64,000 nucleotides of DNA, from positions 1-64,000 of the forward strand of contig CAVWNY010000003.1 in NCBI GenBank assembly GCA_963756545.1, given 5' to 3'. Below, in pieces: positions 8,857 to 18,481 of this stretch; within the stretch, counting starts at the first letter, position 1; each line of letters starts with the position of its first letter. The stretch is from DATFDN01 sp963756545 (GTDB lineage Bacteria; Pseudomonadota; Alphaproteobacteria; Acetobacterales; Acetobacteraceae). The translations under genes were made by a program, and so were the position numbers. The notes beneath the pieces were generated by a model that worked only from the letters and a program-made list of their open reading frames with translations, searched no databases and was not told where the DNA came from.

Positions 8857-10458
8857 ATGTCCGAGGCAGTCACGCAAGCCCGGCCACGCGATGCGGCCAA
8901 GCTCTACCGCCAGTTGGAAGACCGCATCCTGGCGCGCGATCAGGTGGGGGCCAGCGCGACCTATTACGATCTGCTGCGGGCCGGCCGGCCGCTGGCCGAG
9001 ATCATGGCCGAGGGCGTCCGCATCCATGCTCCCTACACGCATGTGCCCTATCACGAGCGGATCGACGACGGCTTTCCCAACTTCGTCAACAACGACCACT
9101 GTCTGCTATCGGCCCGCGCCAGCGTCAATCTGTCACGGATGCTGCCCCCCGCCATGGCCGGCCTGCCGATGGCGCAGACGATCTGGTACATCCCGACCGG
9201 CCTCGACATCTGGAATCAGAAGATCGGCCGCGCTCCCGGCCACTACACGCGCAGCTTCAAGGGCGAGATCGCGCATCCGCCGGCGCCGGCCGTCTATTGG
9301 CCCGACCAGGAGCCAACTCGCCTCGAAGGCCCGCTGCGCGAGCGGCTGGGGCACTGGCTGACCTTGGTGCATCGCGGCCAGGTGCTCGACGCCTACCGCG
9401 TGTTCCTGGGCCTGATGGAGGAGACGGCGCACCGGCGCGAGGTGCTGGCGGAACTGGTGTTCGCCGGCCTGATCGACGTGCAGGACCGCGCCTTCCTCAA
9501 TCGCTCGTACACCACCGGGCACAAGGCGTATCGCGCCCGCTCAACGGTGGAAATCGGCAACGCCATCGGCTGGGACAACGCGCACCACGTCCTCTATGCG
9601 GGCGCGCTCGACATCGCGGTGGGACCGCGCTGGTACTCGACCTACGAGATGGCGTGCAACGCGGTGAAGATGTTCCTCGACGGCGAGACCCTGCACGCCG
9701 TTCCGTACGGCGGCGCCAGCGCGCGCGAGGCGGCGTTGCTGCTGAACACGCAGCCGCCGACCCCGCCTGAGGCGGCGGAGCTGACGGAGGCGATCATCCG
9801 CCAGCCGGAACCCGCGTATGTCGACGTGCTGTCGCGGCTGCTCCTGGCCGGCCGGGGGCCGCGCCAGATCCTCGATACGATCCAGGCCGCCGCCGCCCAG
9901 GTGGTGATCGAGACGCAGATCACCACCAACTTCTCGCTGCCGCAGCACTGTTACGAGTATTGCAGCACGCTCGGCTGGTTCTTCGACAATTTCGATCACC
10001 CGCTGCGGCTGAAGCTGCTGTATGTCGCAGCCTCGTTCCTCAACCGCGCCGCCTTCCACCAGAAGCAAACGGGCGATCTGAACCCGGTCGCGATCAAGGC
10101 GCCCGCCGGATCGGATGCGATGAGCGCCGCTCAAGTGCTGGACCGGGTGGAGGGCGCGGTCACCGCGCTGCAAGGCCCTGACGGCTTGGCCTGGACGCAG
10201 GCCTATCTCGACAATTTTGCCGACCGCGCACCGCTGCTTCAGCGGCTGGCGATCGCCGCGACGCGGCTGGGCAACGATCCGCACAACCAGGAGATCGCCC
10301 AGTGCATGATCGGCGACTGGGGGCGCAACCGGAGCCCCGACCGCGACCGCCTGCTGCTCGCCGCCGTCCAGCACACCGCCGGTCACCGCAAATACGGCGA
10401 CGCGCTGGAGGCGAGCCGCCGGTTCGGTCAGGCAATGGATGTGCCCGGTCTCCATTAG
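8857..10458 (+). CDS. Conserved hypothetical protein, all-helical, unknown function
   Basis: A 533-residue soluble protein I do not recognise. The ATG at 8857 has a purine-rich site (GCAGAGGGA) just upstream; an in-frame ATG at 8758 lacks one. The sequence is helical and rich in aromatic residues and histidines (YTHVPYHERIDDGFPNFVNN, WDNAHHVLYAGALDIAVGP, LPQHCYEYC, NFDHPLRLK). Two segments, LLRAGRPLAEIMAEGVR near residue 45 and LLLAGRGPRQILDTIQ near 327, look like an internal repeat of an N-terminal motif. No signal peptide or membrane segment. It stands 100 bp upstream of a pyruvate-oxidase-like gene on the same strand. Metal- or flavin-dependent catalysis is possible but only a guess. Confidence 0.75.
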   Translation: MSEAVTQARPRDAAKLYRQLEDRILARDQVGASATYYDLLRAGRPLAEIMAEGVRIHAPYTHVPYHERIDDGFPNFVNNDHCLLSARASVNLSRMLPPAMAGLPMAQTIWYIPTGLDIWNQKIGRAPGHYTRSFKGEIAHPPAPAVYWPDQEPTRLEGPLRERLGHWLTLVHRGQVLDAYRVFLGLMEETAHRREVLAELVFAGLIDVQDRAFLNRSYTTGHKAYRARSTVEIGNAIGWDNAHHVLYAGALDIAVGPRWYSTYEMACNAVKMFLDGETLHAVPYGGASAREAALLLNTQPPTPPEAAELTEAIIRQPEPAYVDVLSRLLLAGRGPRQILDTIQAAAAQVVIETQITTNFSLPQHCYEYCSTLGWFFDNFDHPLRLKLLYVAASFLNRAAFHQKQTGDLNPVAIKAPAGSDAMSAAQVLDRVEGAVTALQGPDGLAWTQAYLDNFADRAPLLQRLAIAATRLGNDPHNQEIAQCMIGDWGRNRSPDRDRLLLAAVQHTAGHRKYGDALEASRRFGQAMDVPGLH

Positions 10459-10558
10459 CGGGCCTCCACTGACCGTCCACGCCTTGCCCTACCCGTGATC
10501 GCAACCGCCGCCGCGCCCGCCCTGTTCCTACCCCGACGGGGCGCGCGGAGGCGAGGCG

Positions 10559-12409
10559 ATGGCGGAGACGGTTTCGGACCATGTCGTGCAAATCCTCCTC
10601 GACTGGGGGGTGGACACGGTCTTTGGCCTGCCGGGCGATGGCATCAACGGCCTCGTTGAGGCGTTCCGCAAGGCCAAGGACAGGATCCGCTACGTCCATG
10701 TCCGCCACGAGGAGACGGCGGGGCTCGCCGCCTGCGCTTACGCCAAATTCTCCGGCCGGCTAGGGGTGTGCTTCTCCACCGCCGCCCCAGGGGCCGTTCA
10801 CATGCTGAACGGGCTCTATGATGCCAAGGTCGATGGCGCGTCGGTGCTGGCGATCACCGGCATGACCTACCACGACCTCATCGGCACGCATTATCTACAG
10901 GACATAAATCAGGATTATCTTTACCAGGACGTCGCGATCTACAACCAGCGGCTGATGGGGCCGGCGCACGTGGAAAACGTGCTGAACTTGGCCTGCCGCG
11001 CCGCGCTGTCCAACCGCGCCGTCGCGCATGTCGCCTTTCCGATCGACATCCAGGCGATGCCGGCCAGTCAGGAGCGGCGGTTCAAGCGCAACGTGAAGGG
11101 CCACGTCGGCACCGCCTACCAATCTCCCATCCGCATCCCCGAACGCGCGCTGATCGAGGAGGCGGGCAAGGCGCTCGCCGGCTGTAAGAAGGTCGCGATC
11201 CTGGCCGGCGCCGGCGCGCGCGGGGCGGGGCCGGAATTGGAGATGATCGCCGAGCGGCTGGCCGCGCCGATCATCAAGGCGCTGCTCGGCAAGGACTGCG
11301 TGGCCGACACCAGCCCCTACGCCACCGGCGGCCTCGGCGTGGTCGGCACTCGCCCCTCGGTGGAGGCGCTGCAAAACTGCGACGGATTCCTGATCGTCGG
11401 TAGCTCGTTTCCCTATATCGAGTTCCTGCCCAAGCCCGGGCAGGCGGTCGGTGTACAGATCGACGACAAGCCTGAGCATATCGGCCTGCGCTATCCCGTC
11501 GACTATGGCCTGGTTGGCGACGCGCGCGCCACTTTGCGGGAGTTGCTGGGCAAGCTGCCGCGCAACGAGGAGCGCGGCTTCCTGGAACAGGCGCAGAAGG
11601 CTACCGCCGCCTGGTACGAACTGATGCAGGAGCGCGGCACCGACACGCAAACGCCGATGAAGCCGCAGGTCGTCACCTGGCACTTGCCGGATCTTGCCGC
11701 CTCCGACGCGATCTTCTGCGGCGATTCTGGCACCGTCACCACCTGGCAGGCCCGGATGCGGCTGCGCGAGGGCCAGCTTTTCTCCTTCAGCGGCACGATG
11801 TGCTCGATGATGGCGGCCGTTCCTTATTCCATCGGCGCCGCGCACGCCTTTCCGAACCGGCAGGTGATCGCGTTCACCGGCGACGGCTCGATGACGATGA
11901 TCATGGGCGAGCTGGCCACGATCGCGCAGTACAAGCTGCCGGTGAAGGTCGTGGTGATGAAGAACAACACGCTCGGCCTCATCAAGTGGGAGCAGATGCT
12001 CTATCTCGGCAATCCCGAATACGGCGTCGATCTGCACCCGGTCGATTTCGTCAAGGTCGCCGAGGCGTGCGGCTTGCGCGCGGTGCGGATCAAGGATCCG
12101 GCGACCTGCCGGGAGCGGCTGGCCCAGGCGCTTGCGATGGACGGGCCGGTGCTGATCGAGTGCGAGGTCGATCCGCTGGAACCGCCCTGGCCGCCGGTCA
12201 TCACCAACGACGAAGCCAAGAAGCTGGGCTCGGCGCTGGCGCGCGGCGAGCGCAACCGCACGCCGATCGGCCTCACGATCGGCCGGCACGCGGTGCAGGA
12301 GTTCGCCTTTGGCGAGAGCCCGTTCGGCGTCGCCGGGCGGATCGTCGATCGACTGACCGGGCGCAAGCCCGGAGGCGGCACGGGCAGCGGATCGGGGCAG
12401 GAACAATGA
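10559..12409 (+). CDS. TPP-dependent enzyme, pyruvate oxidase/dehydrogenase (PoxB) type
   Basis: A 616-residue TPP enzyme related to PoxB and pyruvate oxidases. The catalytic glutamate is in VRHEETAGL near residue 50. The TPP-binding segment is FTGDGSMTMIMGELATIAQY, with the MKNNTLGLIKW loop after it, around residues 440-480. The middle domain has GARGAGPELEMIAERL, typical of the FAD/nucleotide fold of this group. A C-terminal tail (GESPFGVAGRIVDRLTGRK) may be a membrane-associating helix as in PoxB; that is inference. GGAGGCGAGG precedes the ATG. The stop overlaps the start of the FAD/Fe-S dehydrogenase gene (ATGA), so the two act together. Confidence 0.88.
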   Translation: MAETVSDHVVQILLDWGVDTVFGLPGDGINGLVEAFRKAKDRIRYVHVRHEETAGLAACAYAKFSGRLGVCFSTAAPGAVHMLNGLYDAKVDGASVLAITGMTYHDLIGTHYLQDINQDYLYQDVAIYNQRLMGPAHVENVLNLACRAALSNRAVAHVAFPIDIQAMPASQERRFKRNVKGHVGTAYQSPIRIPERALIEEAGKALAGCKKVAILAGAGARGAGPELEMIAERLAAPIIKALLGKDCVADTSPYATGGLGVVGTRPSVEALQNCDGFLIVGSSFPYIEFLPKPGQAVGVQIDDKPEHIGLRYPVDYGLVGDARATLRELLGKLPRNEERGFLEQAQKATAAWYELMQERGTDTQTPMKPQVVTWHLPDLAASDAIFCGDSGTVTTWQARMRLREGQLFSFSGTMCSMMAAVPYSIGAAHAFPNRQVIAFTGDGSMTMIMGELATIAQYKLPVKVVVMKNNTLGLIKWEQMLYLGNPEYGVDLHPVDFVKVAEACGLRAVRIKDPATCRERLAQALAMDGPVLIECEVDPLEPPWPPVITNDEAKKLGSALARGERNRTPIGLTIGRHAVQEFAFGESPFGVAGRIVDRLTGRKPGGGTGSGSGQEQ

Positions 12410-15400
12410 ACGTCATCCAAAGGATCGCCGGCCCCGGGGTAAACGGCGACGTGCGGCCGCTCGCGCCCGATCGGCGACGGGAATACGAGGCGGCGGCCGA
12501 ACTGGAAGCCGCCCTGCGGGGCCGCGTCGGCGGCGAGGTGCGCTTCGATCCCGGCTCGCGCGGCGTCTATTCGCGGGACCACTCCATCTACCGTGCCGTG
12601 CCGATCGGTGTCGTGGTCCCGCGCGACGCCGAAGACGTGATCGCGACCGTCGAGGCGTGCCATGCGCGCGACGTGCCGATCCTCGGTCGCGGCTGCGGGT
12701 CGAGCCTCGCGGGCCAGACCTGCAACGTCGCGATGGTCATCGACTTCTCGAAATACATGCATCGCATCCTGGCGCTCGACCCGGATTCCCGGCTCGCCCG
12801 TGTCGAGCCCGGCGTAATCAACGACACGTTGCGTCACGCGGCGCAGAAGCATGGCCTCACCTTCGCGCCCGACCCGGCCACCCATGCGTGGTGTACGCTC
12901 GGCGGCAATATCGGGAACAACTCCTGCGGCGCGCACACCATTATGGGCGGCAAGACCGTGGACAATGTCGAGGAGCTGGAGATCCTCACCTATGACGGGC
13001 TGCGCATGCGGGTCGGCGCGACGTCGGAGGCGCACTACGACCTCATCCAGCACGCGGGGGGACGTCGGGCGGAAATCTACCGCGACCTGCGCGGCGTCGC
13101 GGACAAGTACGGAGATGCGATCCGCCGCCAGTACCCGAAGATTCCGCGCCGCGTGTCGGGCTACAATCTCGACGACCTGCTGCCGGAAAAGGGCTTCCAT
13201 GTCGCGCGCTCGCTGGTCGGCTCCGAGAGCACCTGCGCGTTGACGCTGGCCGCCACGGTGCGCCTGATCCCGTGGCCCAAGGCCCGCGCGCTGCTGGTGC
13301 TGGGCTACGAGAACGCGCCCCACGCCGCCGACGATGTGCCGGAGATCCGTCCTCTGGGGCCGATCGCGATCGAGGGTTTCACTGAGCATCTCATCCGCAA
13401 CGAGGCGCTGAAGGGCAAGGAACTGCCGGGCAAGAAGTATCTGCCGGAGGGCGAGGCGTGGCTGCTCGTCGAGTTTGGCGGCGACGAGCAGAAGGAAGCG
13501 AACGACAAGGCCGAGCGCGCGCACCGGGCGGTGAAGCGCGCCGGCTCGCAGGCGGTCGGGATGCGCCTGATCGAGGACGAGGCGCAGCAGGCCTTGCTTT
13601 GGACGGTTCGGGAGGGCGGCGTGGGGGCGTCGCGGGTGCCGGGCGACGAGGAGGCGTGGCCGTCGTGGGAGGATGCGGCGGTGCCGCCGGAGAAGCTCGG
13701 CGCCTATCTCCGCGACTTCGACAAGATGACCAAGAAATTCAATTACACATATACGCTGTTCGGCCATTACGGGGACGGATGCATCCACACGCGCATCACC
13801 TTCGGACTGAAGACCGCCGACGGTGTGGCCAAGTTCCGCCGCTACATGGAGGAGGCCTCCGATCTCGTCGTCTCGTACGGCGGTTCGCTGTCGGGCGAAC
13901 ACGGGGACGGACAGGCGAAGGGCGAACTGCTGCCCAAGATGTACGGCTCGGACGTGATCCAGGCGTTTCGCGAGTTCAAGACGCTCTGGGACCCGAAGTG
14001 GAGAATGAACCCCGGCAAGGTCATCGACGCACGCCCGCTCGATGCCGACCTGCGCCTCGGCCCGCACTACAGCCCGAAGCCCACCGGGAAGACGCATTTC
14101 CACTACCCGGAGGATTCTGTTCTCCTTCACGCACGCGACGGAGCGGTGCTTTGGCGTCGGCGCGTGCCGCGAGCCGGCCGGCAGCGGGAACATGATGTGC
14201 CCGAGCTTCCAGGCGACGCGAGAGGAGAAGCACTCCACCCGCGGCCGGGCGACCCTGCTGTTCGAGATGCTCCAGGGCGACCCGGTCAAGAAGGGCTGGC
14301 GCGACCCGGCGGTCGCGGAGGCGCTCGACCTCTGCCTGCAATGCAAGGGCTGCAAGCACGACTGCCCGGTCTCCACCGACATGGCGACCTACAAGGCGGA
14401 ATTCCTGTCGCACTACTACAAGGGCCGGATCAGGCCACGCGAGGCGTATTCGATGGGCCTGATCTGGCTCTGGGCGCGATTCGCGCGGTTCGCGCCGGGG
14501 CTGGTGAACGAGGCGGTGCGCGTGCCGGTGCTGGGGCCGGCGCTGCGCAAGCTGGCCGGCGTCACCATCCGCCGCGATCCGCCGCACTTCGCCGCCGAGA
14601 CGTTCCAGGCATGGTTCAAGCGCCGCGCCGGCGCGCGCCAGGACGATGCCACGCGCCCGCCGGTCGTCCTCTGGCCCGACACCTGGAACAACCATTTCCT
14701 GCCTGGAACCGCCAAAGCGGCGGTGGCGGTGCTGGAGGATGCCGGGTACCGCGTGATCGTGCCCGAGCAGCGCCTGTGCTGCGGCCGGCCGCTCTATGAC
14801 TACGGGATGCTGGATCAGGCGAAACGGCTGTTGCACCAAACCATCGAGGCGCTGCGCCCGGCGGTGCGCGCGGGCATCCCCGTCGTCGGGCTGGAGCCGA
14901 GCTGCGTGTCGGTGTTCCGCGACGAGATGCTGAACCTGCTGCCGCATGACGAGGATGCGCAGCGGCTCGCCCGGCAGGCCAAGACGCTTTCCGAGCTTTT
15001 GAGCGAGACCGAGGGCTGGGTTCCGCCGCGACTGGAACGCAAGGCGCTCCTGCATATGCACTGCCATCAGCGCGCAGTGCTGAAACCGGATGTGGAGGAG
15101 AAGATCCTGCGCGACATGGGGCTCGATCTGCTGCCCAATAAGGCCGGCTGCTGCGGCGTCGCCGGGGCGTTCGGCTATGAGGCCAGCCACTACGACGTCG
15201 CGATGCAGATCGGCGAGCACGAGCTGCTGCCCGCAGTGCGCAAGCTGCCCGAGGACGCGCTTCTGATTTCCGACGGCTTCTCGTGCCGCTTCCAGACCGA
15301 CCACGGCGCCGGGCGCTGGGCGATGCACCCGGCCGAGGTGCTGCTGATGGCGCGCCAGACGGCGGGCAACATGCCGCGGACGGTGCCCGAACGGCGCTAC

Positions 15401-15505
15401 GTGGAGCCGCCCGCCAAGCCGGGGGCGGCTCCCGCGGTCGCGGCCGGCGCGGCGGTCGCGGGCTTGGCGTTGGCGGCGTGGATGGCGGCGCGCCGGCGCG
15501 CCTGA
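12406..15505 (+). CDS. FAD-linked oxidase fused to 4Fe-4S/CCG domain dehydrogenase, frameshifted here
   Basis: A roughly 1,030-residue respiratory-type dehydrogenase of the GlcD-GlcF/Dld2 fusion class, oxidising a 2-hydroxy acid such as D-lactate or glycolate. The N-terminal FAD domain has GRGCGSSLAGQTCN and GGNIGNNSCGAHT; the FAD-C domain has FGHYGDGCIHTRI and GEHGDGQAKGE. The C-terminal part has two 4Fe-4S motifs, including CLQCKGCKHDCP, and two CCG modules (CCGRPLYDYG, CCGVAGAFGYE). One extra base within 14113-14119 breaks the frame; removing it gives PED-(L/S)-FSFTHATERCFG. The last 25 residues form a hydrophobic segment ending in RRR, a likely tail anchor. Coupled to the upstream TPP enzyme. 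Confidence 0.85.
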
Positions 15506-15550
15506 GGGCAGCGCCCGTAACCATTGATCGATCCGTGCCGCCTGACCCAT

Positions 15551-15586
15551 CCCCCAACCCCTCCCGCAAGGGCCGCCAGGGAGGGG
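15551..15586. repeat. Half copy of the REPIN-like repeat
   Basis: CCCCAACCCCTCCCGCAAGG followed by GCCGCCAGGGAGGGG matches the left arm of the paired palindromes at 18360-18431, 57701-57805 and 63410-63507. The second arm is missing. It lies between the dehydrogenase stop and the aldolase start. Confidence 0.5.
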
Positions 15587-15597
15587 ATCAGGCTCCC

Positions 15598-16242
15598 TTG
15601 CGCCGGCAGGTCGCCGCCGCTTACCGCGAGCTGGGACGACGCGGCTTCGCGCCGGGCAGCGCCGGCAACGTGAGCGTCCGCACGCCGGGCGGCATGATGA
15701 TCACGCCGTCCGCGGTCTCCGCCGAAGACGTCAACCCCCGCTCCGTGGTGAGACTGACGCTGGCGGGCGCGGTCGCGGGTGCCGGCAAGCCCTCCAGCGA
15801 GTGGCCGATGCACGCCGCGATCTACGATGCATTCCCGGCGGCGCATGCCATCGTGCATACTCATGCGGACGCCTGCACCGCGCTCGCCTGCCTGAACGAG
15901 GACCTTCCGGCCTTCCACTACATGATCGCAGCGTTCGGCGGCGACGACGTGCGCTGCGCGCCCTATGTCACATTCGGCACGCCGGAACTGGCGCAAGCGG
16001 CGGTCGTGGCCTTGCGGGATCGCCGCGCCTGCCTGCTCGCCAACCATGGCATGATCGTCCACGCCGCCAGCGCGGACCGGGCGCTGACCGACGCCATCAT
16101 CCTGGAGTCGCTCTGCCGCCAATACCTGCTCGCGCGGGCGGCCGGCGCGGTGCGGATCCTGACGCCGGACGAGATGCGGGCGGCGCGGAGGCGGTTCGAG
16201 ACTTATGGCTCCGCCACAACCTCACCTCTCCCGAGAGGCTAA
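15598..16242 (+). CDS. Class II aldolase/adducin family protein (fuculose-phosphate-aldolase type)
   Basis: A 214-residue zinc-dependent class II aldolase. GFAPGSAGNVSVR binds the phosphate, SSEWPMHAAIY and IVHTHADACTA supply the acidic residue and zinc histidines, and LLANHGMIVHA gives the third histidine. It would cleave a phosphorylated sugar or 3-oxo acid into two fragments. I chose the TTG at 15598 because the frame upstream runs through a repeated intergenic hairpin (15551-15586); a GTG at 15535 is the alternative. It follows the FAD/Fe-S dehydrogenase by about 90 bp and may share its transcript. Confidence 0.82.
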   Translation: MRRQVAAAYRELGRRGFAPGSAGNVSVRTPGGMMITPSAVSAEDVNPRSVVRLTLAGAVAGAGKPSSEWPMHAAIYDAFPAAHAIVHTHADACTALACLNEDLPAFHYMIAAFGGDDVRCAPYVTFGTPELAQAAVVALRDRRACLLANHGMIVHAASADRALTDAIILESLCRQYLLARAAGAVRILTPDEMRAARRRFETYGSATTSPLPRG

Positions 16243-16260
16243 GCCGCATGTCGTTTGCCG

Positions 16261-18270
16261 CTATCTCTCTTCTTCCGCCAAGCCTTGCTGCGGTCCCGAT
16301 GCCTTCAGCTGCCAAGGCACGGATGCCACGGTGACACTCGGGCCGCCGTAACGCAGCAGACTTGCGCGCAGCCGGCGTTCGCGGTGCGTGTGCATGAGGT
16401 ACCCCCACCAGCGGCCCTCGACCAGTTCGGGAAGCAAGATCATGACGGGCCGGCCCGGGAAGCGCGTGCAAGTGTGCTCGATGGCTTCCAGCACCGGTGC
16501 GGCGGCGCTGCGGTACTGGGACGGCATCATCAGCAGGGTCGGAGGCCGCAGACCGGCCTCGGCAGCCGGCTCTTGCACGAACTCGCGCCATTCCCGGCGG
16601 AGTCCCCGCGTCTCGTCGTCGGCGTCCGGCCCTTCCAGGGTGGTGACGTGCAGGGCCGTGACATCGGAGGTGAGCCGGAACGCGTATTCGACGGCTTTGC
16701 GCGAGAGTTGATCCCACCGCTTGATCGGAACGATGACGGCGGGCGGCGTGTGATCGAGTAAATTGATCCGCCGATGGCTGCCCCGGAGCACGTGTCCGTC
16801 GATGTTCTCATAGTAGCGGTGAACCACCCTGAGCATCCCCAACGCGCACGGGATCACGATGACCGTCAGCCAGGCGCCTTCCACGAACTTGGCCAGCAGG
16901 ATGATGACGAGAGCCACGCCGGTGGCGATCGCGCCGCCGCCATTGACCAGCAGTCGCGCCCGGTGCCCCGAACGGCCGCCACGAACGCGACCGGCTCCCT
17001 GACCGGCTCCCTGACCGGCCCCCTGGCCGGCTTGCGCCTCGTCAGGGCCGAGCGCACGCCACCAATGCACGGCCATGCCCGCCTGGGACATGGTGAAGGA
17101 CAGGAAGGCCCCGACCGCGAACAGCGGGATGAGACGGTCGGTGATGCCCCCGAACGCCGCGAGCAGGCACCCGGCGCCGGTCGCCAGGAACATGATGCCC
17201 ACGGAATAGACGAGTCGGCGTCCCGGGACGGCAAAGGGGCGCGGGAGAAAGCCGTCCGCGGCGACCAGATGGCAGAGACGCGGGAAACCGACGAAGCTCG
17301 TGTTGGCGGAGAGGCAGAGCACGACCAGCACGCTGCCGATGGTGACGTCGTAAAGCCATCCGCGCCCGTACACGGCCCCGACCACCTGCGACAACACGCT
17401 CTGATATCCCGCCTTGGTCTGATCCATCGCCCCGATGCCGTAGGCATGCGTGATCTGGCCGATGCCCAGCAGCAGGGCACCGAGCACGACGACGATGACG
17501 GTCAGCGTGCCATGCGCGTTCCGAACCCTGGGTTCGCTGAAGGCGCTGACGCCATTGCTCACCGCCTCCACCCCGGTCATGGCCGTGCAGCCGCTCGCGA
17601 AGGCGCGAAGGATAAGCCAGAGCCCGATGGCCTCGGCGCCCTTGGGCAGGGGAGGCGGCGGGATAACGGGTTGGAGCTGGCCGCCCGCGAGCCAGGTCTT
17701 GGCGACACCCCAGGCGAGAACGCCGCCCAGGCTGATAATGAACAGGTACGTCGGAACCGAGAGAAGCATGCCGGATTCCCGGGTGCCGCGCAGGTTTATC
17801 AGCGTGATCGCCGCCAGGATGACGAGGCAGAGCACGAGCGTGTAAGGGTGCAGCAGCGGGACGGCGGAGGTGAGCGCGCCCACCCCGGCCGAGATCCCGA
17901 CCGCGACGTTCAGCGTGTAGTCGACCATCAGCGCGGCGGCTGCCAACAACCCGGCGTTGGTTCCCAGATTCTGCTTGGCGACGACGTAGGAGCCGCCGTT
18001 GCTGGGGTACGCGGCGATCGTCTGGCGATAGGAGAAGTAGAGCATCGCCAGCAGCAGCAGGATCACCCCGGTGATCGGGATCATGGCGTTCAATCCCGCC
18101 GCACCCGCCACGACGAGGATGCTCAGCGCGGCCTCCGGTCCGTAAGCCGCCGACCCGAGGCCGTCCAGGCCCATCGCCGGGACGCCTTCGAACACCCCGA
18201 TCTTCCGGCCTTCCGCCTCTCGGTTGGCGATGGCGCGACCGATCAGCAGCCTTCTCAGGGATGTCGACAT
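16261..18270 (-). CDS. APC-superfamily permease with C-terminal cytosolic domain
   Basis: A 669-residue transporter. About twelve hydrophobic segments fill residues 40-470, beginning with GLDGLGSAAYGPEAAL and PSNGGSYVVAKQNLG, motifs shared with amino acid permeases and KimA/YdaO-type potassium importers. Residues 500-669 are a soluble tail with a VIVPIKRWDQLSRKAVEYA segment resembling a universal-stress-type fold, as in KimA-like proteins. The substrate (amino acid or potassium) is unresolved. A loop carries a short tandem repeat (GQGA three times) encoded by 12-bp repeats at 16989-17030. Convergent with the aldolase gene and not in an operon. Confidence 0.82.
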   Translation of the reverse strand: MSTSLRRLLIGRAIANREAEGRKIGVFEGVPAMGLDGLGSAAYGPEAALSILVVAGAAGLNAMIPITGVILLLLAMLYFSYRQTIAAYPSNGGSYVVAKQNLGTNAGLLAAAALMVDYTLNVAVGISAGVGALTSAVPLLHPYTLVLCLVILAAITLINLRGTRESGMLLSVPTYLFIISLGGVLAWGVAKTWLAGGQLQPVIPPPPLPKGAEAIGLWLILRAFASGCTAMTGVEAVSNGVSAFSEPRVRNAHGTLTVIVVVLGALLLGIGQITHAYGIGAMDQTKAGYQSVLSQVVGAVYGRGWLYDVTIGSVLVVLCLSANTSFVGFPRLCHLVAADGFLPRPFAVPGRRLVYSVGIMFLATGAGCLLAAFGGITDRLIPLFAVGAFLSFTMSQAGMAVHWWRALGPDEAQAGQGAGQGAGQGAGRVRGGRSGHRARLLVNGGGAIATGVALVIILLAKFVEGAWLTVIVIPCALGMLRVVHRYYENIDGHVLRGSHRRINLLDHTPPAVIVPIKRWDQLSRKAVEYAFRLTSDVTALHVTTLEGPDADDETRGLRREWREFVQEPAAEAGLRPPTLLMMPSQYRSAAAPVLEAIEHTCTRFPGRPVMILLPELVEGRWWGYLMHTHRERRLRASLLRYGGPSVTVASVPWQLKASGPQQGLAEEER
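16989..17030. repeat. 12-bp tandem repeat inside the APC permease gene
   Basis: GACCGGCTCCCT occurs twice in perfect tandem, then GACCGGCCCCCT, then a partial GGCCGG copy. On the coding strand it adds GQGA units to the loop after the GPDEAQAGQ segment. The unit length keeps the frame, so copy number could vary between strains without breaking the protein. Confidence 0.7.
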
Positions 18271-18359
18271 GCGGCCTCGGTTCCGAATGGCGCGCCTGGA
18301 CGTGGGACGCGGGGCATCAAAAGCCCAATCAGAATGCTGACCAACCGCCCGTCAGACTG

Positions 18360-18431
18360 ACCCCCTCCCGCAAGGGGAGGGGAGGTTTTTTGGCGCCGCT
18401 GGCTACTCCCCCTCCCCTTGCGGGAGGGGGT
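18360..18431. repeat. REPIN-like paired palindrome, copy A
   Basis: A 23-base arm (ACCCCCTCCCGCAAGGGGAG plus GGG) at 18360-18382 is repeated in exact inverse at 18409-18431, with a 26-base spacer. Each arm is itself built around CTCCCGCAAGGGGAG. It could act as a strong hairpin between the divergent-stop genes on either side. Two further copies share this layout. Confidence 0.75.
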
Positions 18432-18481
18432 CGGGGGAAGGGGAGCCGAGAGTCAAGACCTCGGGCCGTCGCTATGAGAGC

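Noticed and set aside
11800..12405. Plus-strand open frame that continues upstream of the FAD/Fe-S dehydrogenase
   Set aside because: This part lies out of frame inside the PoxB-like gene; the dehydrogenase starts at the ATG that overlaps the PoxB stop.
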